DNA of 64,000 nucleotides from Acidovorax sp. sif1233 (GTDB taxonomy: Bacteria; Pseudomonadota; Gammaproteobacteria; Burkholderiales; Burkholderiaceae_C), in assembly GCF_019218755.1 (NCBI RefSeq), contig NZ_JAHUWZ010000002.1:186001-250000 (forward strand), written 5' to 3'. A model generated the notes under the pieces. It ran no database searches. It was given only the letters and a program-made list of their open reading frames with translations, and was not told where the DNA came from. Positions 1-9,316 of the stretch are shown in pieces. A program made the translations under genes and the position numbers. Position 1 is the stretch's first letter, and every line of letters starts with the position of its first letter.

Positions 1-2
1 AC

Positions 3-1181
3 CAGGATTTTGCGCCTGGAGTGATCATCCACCGGGTTTGGCCTGGGCCGTATGTTGGCTTTTCGCAGAGTGCCTATTTATATATATCCAGGCGATCACA
101 AGGTGCTGGTGTTGTGGGCCCCATTGGCGGTGACTCCATTTGGCTAAAAATGCATCGCTGGGGGCGTCGTGCACTCGATCAGATCATATTTCCTGATCTG
201 CGTACCGAATGGGTACCCACCGCATCTTTGCGTTTGATTCACTTGCTCAGAACGACGAAATTCAGTGCAATCGTGGCTTCCCATGAGCCCGGGGCCGACC
301 TTCTTCTCGGCCTCCTGGCCAAACGGATCTTTCGAATTCCACTCATCATCGATCTTGCTGACCCGGTCGTTGCTCCTTATACGCCGCGCTGGCGTCAGCG
401 AATTGATCTGGCCTTTGAGGCAAAAATTATCACCCATGCTGATGCGATGGTGGTGACGACAACGGCTGTTGTTGATCTTTTGAGAAAGCGCCATGACCTG
501 CATGATGTTGACGGAAAATTCACATGCATCGCGCAGGGGTTTCCAAGCAAAAATAGTGAATTTATTGAAAACCGCGATCGATCGAAGTCTCTACGCCTTG
601 TATATACCGGGAATTTTTACGCAGATTTCCGTTCGCCCGCCGAGCTGGCAATAGCGTTGCGATCGCTTCGTGATTTGGATATCTCAGTCGAATTTTACGG
701 AAATCACGTTGCGTATCAATCACTGTTCGACGGTATTCCAGGCATCAAATTTCATGGGGTTGCCGATCATGGGAAATGCATTTGGGCACAGCAGAATTGC
801 AATGTGCTGCTTAGCATTGGCAATAGCCAGCCGTTCCAGATTCCAGGAAAGATTTATGAATATCTTGGTGCAGGCACTCCTATATTGCATATTTCCAGTG
901 CGGCCACGGATGAGGCCGGAGCGCTGATCATGCGAGTCTGCGCGGGATGGGTTATCCAGAACAATGCAGCTTCAATTGAGCGTACCCTTCGCGAAATTCA
1001 TGCGTGCTGGTTGGGCGGGGCCCTGGAATCGATGTTTTTGCGGAATGAGAGTGCCATTGCCGAGTTTGCGTGGAGCAAGAGAGCAATTCATTACAAGGAG
1101 GTGATCCATAGAATTTTAGAAACCTCAAAAAATACCGGATTGGCAGATGATTCGGAACAAAAAAAGAAAAAGGAAATGTAG
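3..1181 (+). CDS. Glycosyltransferase, GT4-like, 5' end outside the window
   Basis: Probable sugar transferase of a surface-polysaccharide cluster, acting in the cytoplasm or at the inner membrane; donor and acceptor cannot be read from the sequence. The C-terminal half has the GT-B style segment KIYEYLGAGTPIL that usually contacts the nucleotide sugar, and the N-terminal half has alternating hydrophobic strands typical of this fold. A GTG at 21 could be read as a start, but the frame is open to the left edge and the upstream residues look like coding sequence, so I treat the gene as partial. It stops two bases before the next glycosyltransferase, so the two are probably co-transcribed. GC is well below that of the region after 10.8 kb. 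Confidence 0.8.
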   Translation, partial: QDFAPGVIIHRVWPGPYVGFSQSAYLYISRRSQGAGVVGPIGGDSIWLKMHRWGRRALDQIIFPDLRTEWVPTASLRLIHLLRTTKFSAIVASHEPGADLLLGLLAKRIFRIPLIIDLADPVVAPYTPRWRQRIDLAFEAKIITHADAMVVTTTAVVDLLRKRHDLHDVDGKFTCIAQGFPSKNSEFIENRDRSKSLRLVYTGNFYADFRSPAELAIALRSLRDLDISVEFYGNHVAYQSLFDGIPGIKFHGVADHGKCIWAQQNCNVLLSIGNSQPFQIPGKIYEYLGAGTPILHISSAATDEAGALIMRVCAGWVIQNNAASIERTLREIHACWLGGALESMFLRNESAIAEFAWSKRAIHYKEVIHRILETSKNTGLADDSEQKKKKEM

Positions 1182-1183
1182 CT

Positions 1184-2344
1184 ATGCGCATAGCCGTGGA
1201 CATCAGCATGCTTGAAATACCCGGTTCAGGTATTGCGAGGTACATAAAATGCCTGCTGCCGTTGATGATTGAGCAGAGTCAAGGCCGGCATCACTGGTTG
1301 CTCTATGGAAGGGTTTGTCCAGCGGCTCATTATGTCCAGCTGCCGAATGTGACTTGTCGATCCGATTACTTTCCCCGTGATGTCGGAAGGATCGCCAGTC
1401 TGTTCTTCTCGCAAGTCATTTGGGGGAGCATTGATCAGCCCGATGTCTACTGGAGTCCCGCGCATAGATTGCCGTGGTCGTTACCACGAAAAACAGCCAC
1501 AACAGTGACCGTTCATGATCTTTGCTGGCTGAAGCAGCCAGAAACAATGCGCCGCGTCACGTACTGCCTGGACCGCTTCTTCATGCCTCGAAGCCTTGCG
1601 GCCGCTCAACAGATCATCGCGATCTCGGAATCAACGGCGGAGGATATCAAACGGTATTTTGGGGAATCGGTCCGGAAAAAAGTGTCAGTTGCAACCGAAG
1701 GCGGGGCGCATATGCCACCCCCATTGCCGCTCGTTCATTTAAGGAGCTTGGGTATTGAAAGGCCATATGTACTGTTTGTGGGCAGCTTCGAGCCCCGAAA
1801 GAATTTGGCAAGATTGCTGCAGGCTTTTCAACGCATGATCGACCGTACGAAGGCCAAAATTCTTTTGGTGCTGGTGGGGGCTGCGAGCTGGGGCCGAAAT
1901 TCCGTGAAGAATGATATTGAAGCCCTGGGGATCAGGGACAAGGTGGTCATCCTGCAAAATGTTGATGATCAGGTTCTGTCAACACTGTATCGGCATGCGC
2001 AATGCTTGGCTGCGCCGTCTCTTCTGGAGGGCTTTTGTTTGCCGGTAGCGGAAGCAATGTCATTTGGAACCCCGGTGCTGGCTTCCGTATCGTCAGCATT
2101 TCCAGAAGTGGTTGGGCGAGGAGGTGTACTCGTAGATCCCCTCAATGTGGATTCAATTGCTGACGGACTCGCCAGACTCATCACCAACGAAGACTTGAGA
2201 CAGGAACTCAGCGAGCATGCACTCAGGCACTCTTCGAGTTTTTCGTGGGAGCGAGCGGGATTGGCGACGCTGAAGATCCTAGAAAGCGCGCATGAAAACC
2301 AAGTGCAGAGAAGTATGAGTCCGGGTCGTGATGGAGTACCCTAG
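1184..2344 (+). CDS. Glycosyltransferase family 4 (mannosyltransferase-like)
   Basis: Retaining GT-B glycosyltransferase expected to add a sugar, perhaps mannose or a similar residue, to a growing polysaccharide on the cytoplasmic face. The N-terminus MRIAVDISMLEIPGSGIARY resembles family 4 enzymes that begin with a glycine-rich loop. The segment EGFCLPVAE gives the E-x7-E motif of the donor site at about residues 280-288, and LFVGSFEPRKNL is the typical start of the second Rossmann domain. At 386 residues it has normal family length. It starts two bases after the upstream gene and is followed 15 bases later by the pyruvyl-transferase-like gene, so it sits in one transcription unit. Sugar specificity is inferred only loosely. 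Confidence 0.85.
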   Translation: MRIAVDISMLEIPGSGIARYIKCLLPLMIEQSQGRHHWLLYGRVCPAAHYVQLPNVTCRSDYFPRDVGRIASLFFSQVIWGSIDQPDVYWSPAHRLPWSLPRKTATTVTVHDLCWLKQPETMRRVTYCLDRFFMPRSLAAAQQIIAISESTAEDIKRYFGESVRKKVSVATEGGAHMPPPLPLVHLRSLGIERPYVLFVGSFEPRKNLARLLQAFQRMIDRTKAKILLVLVGAASWGRNSVKNDIEALGIRDKVVILQNVDDQVLSTLYRHAQCLAAPSLLEGFCLPVAEAMSFGTPVLASVSSAFPEVVGRGGVLVDPLNVDSIADGLARLITNEDLRQELSEHALRHSSSFSWERAGLATLKILESAHENQVQRSMSPGRDGVP

Positions 2345-2359
2345 ATCTCTGATCTATCG

Positions 2360-3850
2360 ATGATGAATAATATTGGTCTGGTTGACTGTGATGGTTTACC
2401 TCGTCAGCAGTTTTTGCAAACGCGAGAAATGAATACAAGCGATTCCAATGCAATGAAAAATCAACGTTCCTGGCGCATTGGCATCTTTGGCACGTTTGAT
2501 GTTCAAAATTATGGTGATCTGCTTTTTCCGATCATTGCTGAACTGGAGCTTTCTCAAAGGCTCGGGAATATTGAACTCGTCCCCTTCTCTTATCACGCCA
2601 AATCTTCGCAGGATTGGCCATATGGGGTGGAATCACTTGCGGACCTGCCCCGCATGGCCAGTGGTCTTGATGCAATCCTGATAGGCGGCGGTTTTATTGT
2701 ACGTTTTGATAAATTCATCGCCCCTGGATATGAGCCGCCGGTAGCGTGGATTCAACATCCCACAGGATACTGGCTGACCCCGGCATTGCTTGGTGCACAA
2801 CATGGTGTTCCGGTGATATGGAATGCACCGGGCATGCACTGCAACGATATACCAAGCTGGAGCCATCCGCTACTTTCTCTGGCTCTGGAGTGCAGTACTC
2901 ATATTGCAGTACGAGACGAGCCCTCGAAAACCGCGCTCATGCCATTTGTTGACCCGCAGCGTGTGCATGTGATGCCTGATACAGCATTTTCAATTAGACG
3001 CTGTTTGAAGTCTCATTCCGGAACCGATGAGGCAGATGCAATCCTCAAGTACTTAGGCCTCAAGACGCCCTACATAGTTATTCAAGCGACTCAAAATCTC
3101 GAGCGATTTACTGATTATGTCAAGAAATTTCGAGTTGAGCTGCCGAACCTTAGTTTCCTTCTCCTCCGCCTTGGCCCCGTGCTTTGTGACCACGAATCGT
3201 TCATCGATGCTGATCTCCCAGGTACTTTCTGTCTCGGTGAATGGCCGTCGCCAATGGCCCTGGCATCATTGATCAGCGGATCCGAGGCTGTTGTGGGGCA
3301 CAGCTATCATCTTGCGATCACAGCATTGTCGTGTGGTATTCCGGTGTTCAGTTCCAGTGATCTTTCCCAAGGAAAATTCACGGCACTTTCCAAATACAGC
3401 TCCGTGCATCCGCTGCCGCCGGCAGGCTGCGAGGATCCCGAATGGCTGTCTCAGCGGATTGGCCGAAAAGAACCTTCGCAGTTGGCCATCGAGGCAAATG
3501 ATGTGCTGGAAAATTACTGGGATCATGTTGCCGATATGGTTCGGAGTGGCAAGACCGATTCCATGGTCGTCATGAATGCTTTTTGGATGTCACTGCCTGG
3601 CATTCTTGAACGTGAATCTCGACAGGCTGGAGCCACCAGGTCAGAATCCCCCGGGGAACTGCAAGATTTTGAGGCTCGTTTGAGCGACAGCAAAAATTTG
3701 CTTGATGCAGCAAAAACGCAGTTGATCGACGCATCGGAGAGGTCGCTCGAGCTTGAAAAAAGGCTGCTTGAAATGCAGGAATCCATTTCCTGGAGAATGA
3801 CTGCTCCCTTGCGCAGTGCGTGGCGCTGGGTGCAAGGTTTGTCTATCTGA
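2360..3850 (+). CDS. Polysaccharide pyruvyl transferase family protein with C-terminal coiled coil
   Basis: Likely transfers a pyruvyl group from phosphoenolpyruvate to a sugar, or is a related GT-B-like enzyme of this family. Family marks are the start IGIFGTFDVQNYGDLL (about residues 40-55), a glycine-rich GGG motif near residue 110, and VVGHSYHLAITALSCGIPVF, the conserved His-containing C-terminal motif. After the catalytic domain there is a heptad-like stretch of about 50 residues ending in ISWRMTAPLRSAWRW, a motif I know from the ends of many LPS-cluster transferases. Two further in-frame ATGs at 2429 and 2453 lie just before the conserved domain, and no start has a clear ribosome binding site. 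The gene lies between glycosyltransferases in the same orientation. Confidence 0.78.
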   Translation: MMNNIGLVDCDGLPRQQFLQTREMNTSDSNAMKNQRSWRIGIFGTFDVQNYGDLLFPIIAELELSQRLGNIELVPFSYHAKSSQDWPYGVESLADLPRMASGLDAILIGGGFIVRFDKFIAPGYEPPVAWIQHPTGYWLTPALLGAQHGVPVIWNAPGMHCNDIPSWSHPLLSLALECSTHIAVRDEPSKTALMPFVDPQRVHVMPDTAFSIRRCLKSHSGTDEADAILKYLGLKTPYIVIQATQNLERFTDYVKKFRVELPNLSFLLLRLGPVLCDHESFIDADLPGTFCLGEWPSPMALASLISGSEAVVGHSYHLAITALSCGIPVFSSSDLSQGKFTALSKYSSVHPLPPAGCEDPEWLSQRIGRKEPSQLAIEANDVLENYWDHVADMVRSGKTDSMVVMNAFWMSLPGILERESRQAGATRSESPGELQDFEARLSDSKNLLDAAKTQLIDASERSLELEKRLLEMQESISWRMTAPLRSAWRWVQGLSI

Positions 3851-3872
3851 AGCAAATTAACACTATTTTCTC

Positions 3873-6191
3873 ATGAAGACATATTCAGAGCCGCAGGAAA
3901 ATTCCTCCGCGAATTCCGTGCGCACCACCAGCAATGGGGGCTGCGAATGCTTCCCCGGTTGCGCGTGCTATGACGAAATAGCTGCAATGCGGCAGACTAT
4001 GCAGCAACTTGAACGGGAGTTGATCCTCGGCAAGGAGACAATTGCGTCTCGAGACATTGCCATTGATTGGCTAAAAAAAGAGGTTGACGCCGCGAGGATG
4101 ACGTCGGAGTGGCGTCGCAAAAGCCTGAAATATCTGCTTGTCGATCTTATATATCTGCTGGCCGACCGTTCGACGCTGGCCCGTACGCTTGGCAATATGC
4201 TTTTGCCAAGGCGCCTTAAAAGAAGGCTGCATGCGGAATCGATAAACAATCAGTTGCAGGGAGTTCCATCCCAGCATGCACCAGCCATGCCACTGCTCGG
4301 TAAGGTATGCAATGGGAAAATTGATATTGTTTGTTTTGCCAATATCGAGTGGTCTGCCCGGTATCAAAGACCACAGCAGATGATGTCTCAATTTGCTGGC
4401 CATGGTCACCGTGTATTTTATATTGTCCGCTCAAAAATGCCTGCGCGCGGCGCTCCCTATGAGTTGAGGCAGGTAGCCGAAAAAATATTCGAAGTGAGCC
4501 TTGCATTTAATGAATATGAGGATTTCTATTCGGAGCGAATGTCGCCTTCCAATCGAAGGGCTGGGAACGAGTCATTTTCCCGCTTGGCGCTTGATGCGGA
4601 AATAAGGGCAGCCTTGGTTGTTGTTCATCTGTCTTACTGGACGGCGTTGTCCATTGATCTGCAGAAATCACGTTCCTGGCGTGTGCAATATGATTGCATG
4701 GATGAATGGGCTGATTTTCCAGATATTGGAGTGCAACTTGTAGAGGAAGAAGAAATACTGGTTAAAAATGCAGATTTGGTAACGGTCACGGCATCCATTC
4801 TGGAAAAAAAATGGATGCAAAAAAATACAAAATGCCTCCTTGTCCGAAATGCGGTGGACTATGATTTTTTTGCAGACCGATGTGTGGAAAATGGCTTGCT
4901 TGCTCACTTGGGAACACCAGTTATTGGATTCTACGGCGCCTTGGCTCCTTGGATAGATTTCTCCCTGCTGCGTTTCTTGGCAGAAAATCGCCCCAATTGG
5001 AGTTTTGTGCTAGTCGGCGATTGTTTTGTTAAAGATATGGCTGGGCTTGACAGGATGCCCAACGTGCATCTCACGGGTCGAAAGCCTTATGAAGACATGC
5101 CTCGCTATCTCCATGGCTTTGATGTATGCCTTATTCCATTCAAGTTGAACAAGGTTACGCATGCGGTCGATCCGGTGAAATTCTACGAATTCATGAGCGC
5201 GGGGAAGCCTGTTGTGAGCGTGCCACTTGAGGAAATGGCTATATATCAAGATTATGTGTACTTCGCCTCTGAGTTTGAGGATTTTCTTGAAAAAATTGAA
5301 ACAGCTTTGGCCGAGAGTAACCCGGATTTAAAGAGCCGAAGAATTGGTCTGGCTAAAGAGAATGATTGGCGGCATCGCTACCTTGCGACCGATGAGGCCA
5401 TCAAGGCGCTATATGGAAGGTGCTCAATTGTGATCGTGAGCTATAACAACGTCGAACTCACAAAACAATGTATCGAAAGCATATTTTCCCGGACCACTTA
5501 TCCCAACTATGAGGTAATTGTTGTTGATAATGCTTCTTCTGATGGTACAGGAGACATGTTGCGACAGATGCAGATCCAGCACGCAACGGTAAAAGTGGTT
5601 ATTAATAATAGCAACAGAGGTTTCGCAGCGGCGAATAATCAGGGAATTGCGTTGGCAGAGGGGGAGTATATCGTATTGCTTAATAATGATACTGTGGTCA
5701 CCAATGATTGGCTGGAAGCAATGCTTCGGCACTTGCAGAACGAGAATATAGGCATGGTCGGGCCCGTCACCAATTCAATCGGAAATGAGGCAAAGATAGA
5801 TACAAACTACCTCAACCTGGAACAGATGCATGACTTTGCTTCTCGCTATACCCTTGCGCATGCTGGACGCCATTTCGACATCTCGATGCTTGCAATGTTT
5901 TGCGTGGCAATGCGGCGCGATGTTTTCAATGAAATTGGAGCGCTGGATGAGATGTTCGGTCTTGGGATGTTTGAGGATGATGACTACAGCCGAAGAATGC
6001 ACGTTGCCGGCTATCGCACAGTGTGCGCGGAAGATTCCTTTGTTCATCATTACGGGCAGGCATCGTTTGGGAAATTGATTGAAACAGGGGAGTATCAGGC
6101 CCTCTGGGATAGAAACCAGGCTTACTTTGAAGGCAAATGGGGCGCTTGGAAGCCACACACGCACAACCGCAATCGGCAGGAGACGGAATGA
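3873..6191 (+). CDS. Two-domain glycosyltransferase: GT4-like plus GT2
   Basis: Large 772-residue protein that appears to join two transferases, so it may add two successive sugars of one repeat unit. Residues 1-130 are charged and partly coiled-coil. A GT-B domain follows from about residue 150, with KFYEFMSAGKPVVSVPL near 435 as its donor-binding helix. From about residue 515 a GT-A family 2 domain begins with SIVIVSYNNVELTKQ, continues with VVDNASSDGT, and has LLNNDT near 602 in place of the DxD metal motif, the usual rhamnosyltransferase-like variant. The stop codon overlaps the start of the methyltransferase by four bases (ATGA), indicating translational coupling. Substrates are unknown. 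Confidence 0.85.
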   Translation: MKTYSEPQENSSANSVRTTSNGGCECFPGCACYDEIAAMRQTMQQLERELILGKETIASRDIAIDWLKKEVDAARMTSEWRRKSLKYLLVDLIYLLADRSTLARTLGNMLLPRRLKRRLHAESINNQLQGVPSQHAPAMPLLGKVCNGKIDIVCFANIEWSARYQRPQQMMSQFAGHGHRVFYIVRSKMPARGAPYELRQVAEKIFEVSLAFNEYEDFYSERMSPSNRRAGNESFSRLALDAEIRAALVVVHLSYWTALSIDLQKSRSWRVQYDCMDEWADFPDIGVQLVEEEEILVKNADLVTVTASILEKKWMQKNTKCLLVRNAVDYDFFADRCVENGLLAHLGTPVIGFYGALAPWIDFSLLRFLAENRPNWSFVLVGDCFVKDMAGLDRMPNVHLTGRKPYEDMPRYLHGFDVCLIPFKLNKVTHAVDPVKFYEFMSAGKPVVSVPLEEMAIYQDYVYFASEFEDFLEKIETALAESNPDLKSRRIGLAKENDWRHRYLATDEAIKALYGRCSIVIVSYNNVELTKQCIESIFSRTTYPNYEVIVVDNASSDGTGDMLRQMQIQHATVKVVINNSNRGFAAANNQGIALAEGEYIVLLNNDTVVTNDWLEAMLRHLQNENIGMVGPVTNSIGNEAKIDTNYLNLEQMHDFASRYTLAHAGRHFDISMLAMFCVAMRRDVFNEIGALDEMFGLGMFEDDDYSRRMHVAGYRTVCAEDSFVHHYGQASFGKLIETGEYQALWDRNQAYFEGKWGAWKPHTHNRNRQETE

Positions 6192-7111
6192 AATCCGATG
6201 ACGAAATTACCGCCGCCCATTGGTCGAAGAATGTGGCGAGTTCAGATGCTTTTTCACCCCAAGTCTATTGGCTCGCTGTACCGGCTGTTCAGCAGCGTTT
6301 TCAGCGGCTTGCCTGTAGGGGAACAGATCATCGCTGGTGGGTGGAATACTGTCTGGGCGAATTCCTGCGCCGCTCGACATCCTCGGCCAGAATGCTGAGC
6401 ATTGGCTGTGGCAGCGGTACCTTGGAGCGCGACCTTTTTCGGCTGAATGCATTTTCCGAGTGCGACGCAATTGATATCGCATCCGGTGCCATTGATATCG
6501 CCCGGAAGGAAGCGCATTTGATTGGTGCTTCCAATATCAACTATCACGTACAGAATGTTCAGGAAACCCCGCTGGGCGAGAGTATTTACGATGCGGTCTG
6601 GTTTAATGGCTCCTTGCATCATATCAAGCAACTGGAATCGGTTTGTGAGTCGGTTCGGGTCGCCCTGAAGCCTGGGGGATGGGTATTTTTTAATGAGTAT
6701 GTTGGGGCGAACCACTTCGCTTTCTCAGAACGCCAGCGTGAGGTCATTGAAAATGCATTCCGATTGTTGCCTCCGGAATATCGTCGATCATTTCAGCCGG
6801 AACATTTTGGGAAAGTACAGTTGAAGGTTCAGCTTCCTGATCCAGCAGACGTGATCAGGGTGGACCCTTCCGAGGCAATTCGATCACAAGATATCCGTGC
6901 GGTTCTGTCTGATTACTTTGTTGAACATGCATTTAATTCTTGTGGGGGCAACATTTTGCAATTCGCCCTGCACGGAATCGCAGGTAATTTTGTAGAAACT
7001 GACTCACGCTCAATGGCACTGCTGCAGATGCTGTTTGATATTGAAGACACGCTATTGGAAAATCAATTTTTTGCGACTGATTTTGCGGTTGGGGTCGTGC
7101 GGGTTCCGTAG
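6188..7111 (+). CDS. Class I SAM-dependent methyltransferase
   Basis: Cytoplasmic methyltransferase using S-adenosylmethionine. The motif I segment MLSIGCGSGTLERD lies at about residues 69-82, an acidic residue after the second strand (CDAIDIASG) should bind ribose, and VWFNGSLHHI and LKPGGWVFFNEY are the later Rossmann strands. I chose the ATG at 6188 because it forms a four-base overlap with the preceding stop and has GGAGACGG just upstream; the open frame itself continues further left. In ABC-exporter O-antigen systems a methyltransferase often caps the chain end, and a wzt with a carbohydrate-binding domain lies next door, but the methylated substrate is an inference. Confidence 0.85.
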   Translation: MKSDDEITAAHWSKNVASSDAFSPQVYWLAVPAVQQRFQRLACRGTDHRWWVEYCLGEFLRRSTSSARMLSIGCGSGTLERDLFRLNAFSECDAIDIASGAIDIARKEAHLIGASNINYHVQNVQETPLGESIYDAVWFNGSLHHIKQLESVCESVRVALKPGGWVFFNEYVGANHFAFSERQREVIENAFRLLPPEYRRSFQPEHFGKVQLKVQLPDPADVIRVDPSEAIRSQDIRAVLSDYFVEHAFNSCGGNILQFALHGIAGNFVETDSRSMALLQMLFDIEDTLLENQFFATDFAVGVVRVP

Positions 7112-7134
7112 CGGAATGAGGGTGATGCAGAATT

Positions 7135-8394
7135 TCATTCGTCAGGGGTATTGGATACCGGGGTGCTTGCTTCGATTCCTAAATCGACGATACCAAGAAA
7201 TGAATTGCTTCCGTGAGCTACTGTGTCAAAACTCAAGATACCTACTTGTTTGTCAATCAGCAGCGAGGTCTCTTCGGTGCGGCCATTCATCAGCTTGATG
7301 GTGACGTGATATCGACCGGCCGCCAGGATCGCTGGAAAGTGGAAAGTAATGGTTCCCTCTCGCCAATCGCTTTCCACATTGGCGGAAGGGAGGTCGAAGT
7401 TTTTTCCGCCAACCACGAGCAGCCGGGCTTCCTGGATGGTAATGCTGATGTTCGGCAGTAAAACAGATTTGCTGACCCTATACCCGATGGCAATATCAAT
7501 TGTCTCACCGTAGGCAAATGATGAGTAGTGACTCTCGGTATTGGTGAACCTAGCTGAAATAATTTCACCTTCTTCTGTCCCAAATGCGATGCGGGCTTCG
7601 TTCAGTTCTTTTTTTCTAGCGACCGATGTCTTCCCGCCGCTGGCCCACCGGCGTTGTTCATCTCGCATATCCAGCAAATACATTTCGGATATTGTCTCCG
7701 GGGTTCCAGATGCCTTTAACATTCCTTCGGTGAGATAAATTGCGGTGTTGCAAAATCTCTTGACCATGCTCATGTCATGAGATACAAACAGCAGAGTCGT
7801 CCCTTTTTCTGCCAGCTTTTCTAGCCGTCCCAGGCATTTGAATTGAAAAGACGCGTCACCGACGGCAAGAGCTTCGTCGACGACCAGTATGTCGGGTTCT
7901 ACGCAGACGGATACCGAAAATGCCAGGCGTACGAGCATTCCACTCGAATATGTCTTGGTTGGCTGATCGATGAAATCCCCGATATTGGCAAAATCGGCTA
8001 TTTCATCAAAGCGAGCATCTATTTCTGCCCGCTTCAATCCAAGCAGTGCTCCATTAAGATAGACATTTTCACGGCCGGTGAATTCTGGGTTGAACCCTGA
8101 ACCCAGTTCCAACAAAGCAGCGATTTTCCCGTGAGCCAGAACCTGCCCCGACGTGGCGCGAAGTGTATGGCAGATCAGTTGAAGAAGGGTGGATTTTCCA
8201 CTTCCGTTTCGGCCAATGATACCGAGGGCTTCCCCTTTGCGGACGCGAAATGAGATATCTTTCAGTGCCCAAAATTCGCGAAACCGCTGCTGCCCAGCGA
8301 AAGGTAGCATTTGCAGTAGGCGGTCTTGCGGCTTGTCATAAATTTGATAGCATTTGCTGATTTTTTCGACTTCAATGGCGAATTCAGAGGACAT
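7135..8394 (-). CDS. wzt: Polysaccharide ABC exporter ATPase with carbohydrate-binding C-terminus (Wzt)
   Basis: ATP-binding subunit that powers export of a finished lipid-linked polysaccharide across the inner membrane together with Wzm. Walker A is GRNGSGKST at residues 61-69, the signature is YSSGM, and Walker B is ILVVDEALAVGD followed by the switch histidine in FVSHD. Beyond about residue 255 lies a beta-rich domain of the Wzt C-terminal type, which in studied systems recognises the modified chain terminus. The open frame starts earlier at 8481, but the ATG at 8394 fits the family N-terminus and overlaps the end of wzm by 11 bases. Its 3' end faces the methyltransferase across 23 bases. 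Confidence 0.93.
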   Translation of the reverse strand: MSSEFAIEVEKISKCYQIYDKPQDRLLQMLPFAGQQRFREFWALKDISFRVRKGEALGIIGRNGSGKSTLLQLICHTLRATSGQVLAHGKIAALLELGSGFNPEFTGRENVYLNGALLGLKRAEIDARFDEIADFANIGDFIDQPTKTYSSGMLVRLAFSVSVCVEPDILVVDEALAVGDASFQFKCLGRLEKLAEKGTTLLFVSHDMSMVKRFCNTAIYLTEGMLKASGTPETISEMYLLDMRDEQRRWASGGKTSVARKKELNEARIAFGTEEGEIISARFTNTESHYSSFAYGETIDIAIGYRVSKSVLLPNISITIQEARLLVVGGKNFDLPSANVESDWREGTITFHFPAILAAGRYHVTIKLMNGRTEETSLLIDKQVGILSFDTVAHGSNSFLGIVDLGIEASTPVSNTPDE

Positions 8395-9202
8395 CAGAAA
8401 ATCCCTCGCGACTTTTCTGAAATAAGCAGAGGCTCGATATTGCAAAGATAGTGGAGAAAATAACCGATTCTCCCCATTCAATAAAATTTGGTATGCCTCC
8501 CCAAAAAATTACCATGCGTGCATTTTCAATCACTTGCGCCAAGGGGTTCATTCCCATCGCCTGATGCAACTCCGGAGGCAGGGCGCTTGTCGGGTAAAAG
8601 ACGGGCGTCAAGAACATGAGTGGCAGCAATAGCGCTGAAATAATATGAGTAATATCCCGAAAATATACACCGAGAGCACTGAGGATCCAGGAGAGCCCGA
8701 GTATGCAGAGGAGTAGAGGAAGTAAAATGACCGGAAAAATAATGCAGGATGCAGGTGGTGCTCCCATCGTCAATCCATAGAAGGCCAACCATACGGCAGA
8801 ACTGACAAGCATGTGAAAAATGCCCACACCCAAGCTTATCCAGGGCAGGGCTTCAAGGGGGAATTTTATTTTCTTGACGTAGTTTGTATTGGTGACAATC
8901 AATGCTGGTGCGCGGAGCACGCACTCCGAGAATAGATTGAAAACTGTCATGCCAATAAAAATAAGCAATGCAAATTCGATGGGTGATTCCTTCCCCCCAG
9001 GCCAGCGAATTGTAAATACCTTTGTGAATACGAGCGTGTAGACGGCAAGGGTAAATGCAGGATTGATTATTGACCAAATCAATCCAATAGTAGAACCTCG
9101 ATAGCGGGAATGGATTTCTCTTTGAATTAATGAGAAGATAAGTTCCCTGTGTGTCCAGGGAATAAATAGATTGACGAGATAAAAAAATGACTGCCTGGTC
9201 AT
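8384..9202 (-). CDS. wzm: Polysaccharide ABC exporter permease (Wzm)
   Basis: ABC-2 type membrane subunit that forms the export channel for the polysaccharide with Wzt. The 272-residue protein shows the family opening LIQREIHSRYRGSTIGLIWSI, an amphipathic interface helix followed by six hydrophobic segments, and the conserved LTPVFYPTSALP stretch before the last pair of helices. It is translated just upstream of wzt and overlaps it. The upstream oxygenase gene ends 114 bases before its start on the same strand, so all three could share a transcript. Substrate specificity cannot be derived from this subunit. Confidence 0.93.
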   Translation of the reverse strand: MTRQSFFYLVNLFIPWTHRELIFSLIQREIHSRYRGSTIGLIWSIINPAFTLAVYTLVFTKVFTIRWPGGKESPIEFALLIFIGMTVFNLFSECVLRAPALIVTNTNYVKKIKFPLEALPWISLGVGIFHMLVSSAVWLAFYGLTMGAPPASCIIFPVILLPLLLCILGLSWILSALGVYFRDITHIISALLLPLMFLTPVFYPTSALPPELHQAMGMNPLAQVIENARMVIFWGGIPNFIEWGESVIFSTIFAISSLCLFQKSREGFSDVL

Positions 9203-9316
9203 GTATTGCCAATGGTTGCGAACTTGGCGTTAAAACCGCGTCCCGGTGATTGTCGTCAATGCTTCATTGAAAACTAGCGAAACCAGAGATGACTGTGCAT
9301 TGAGCGAGAAAGCAGG

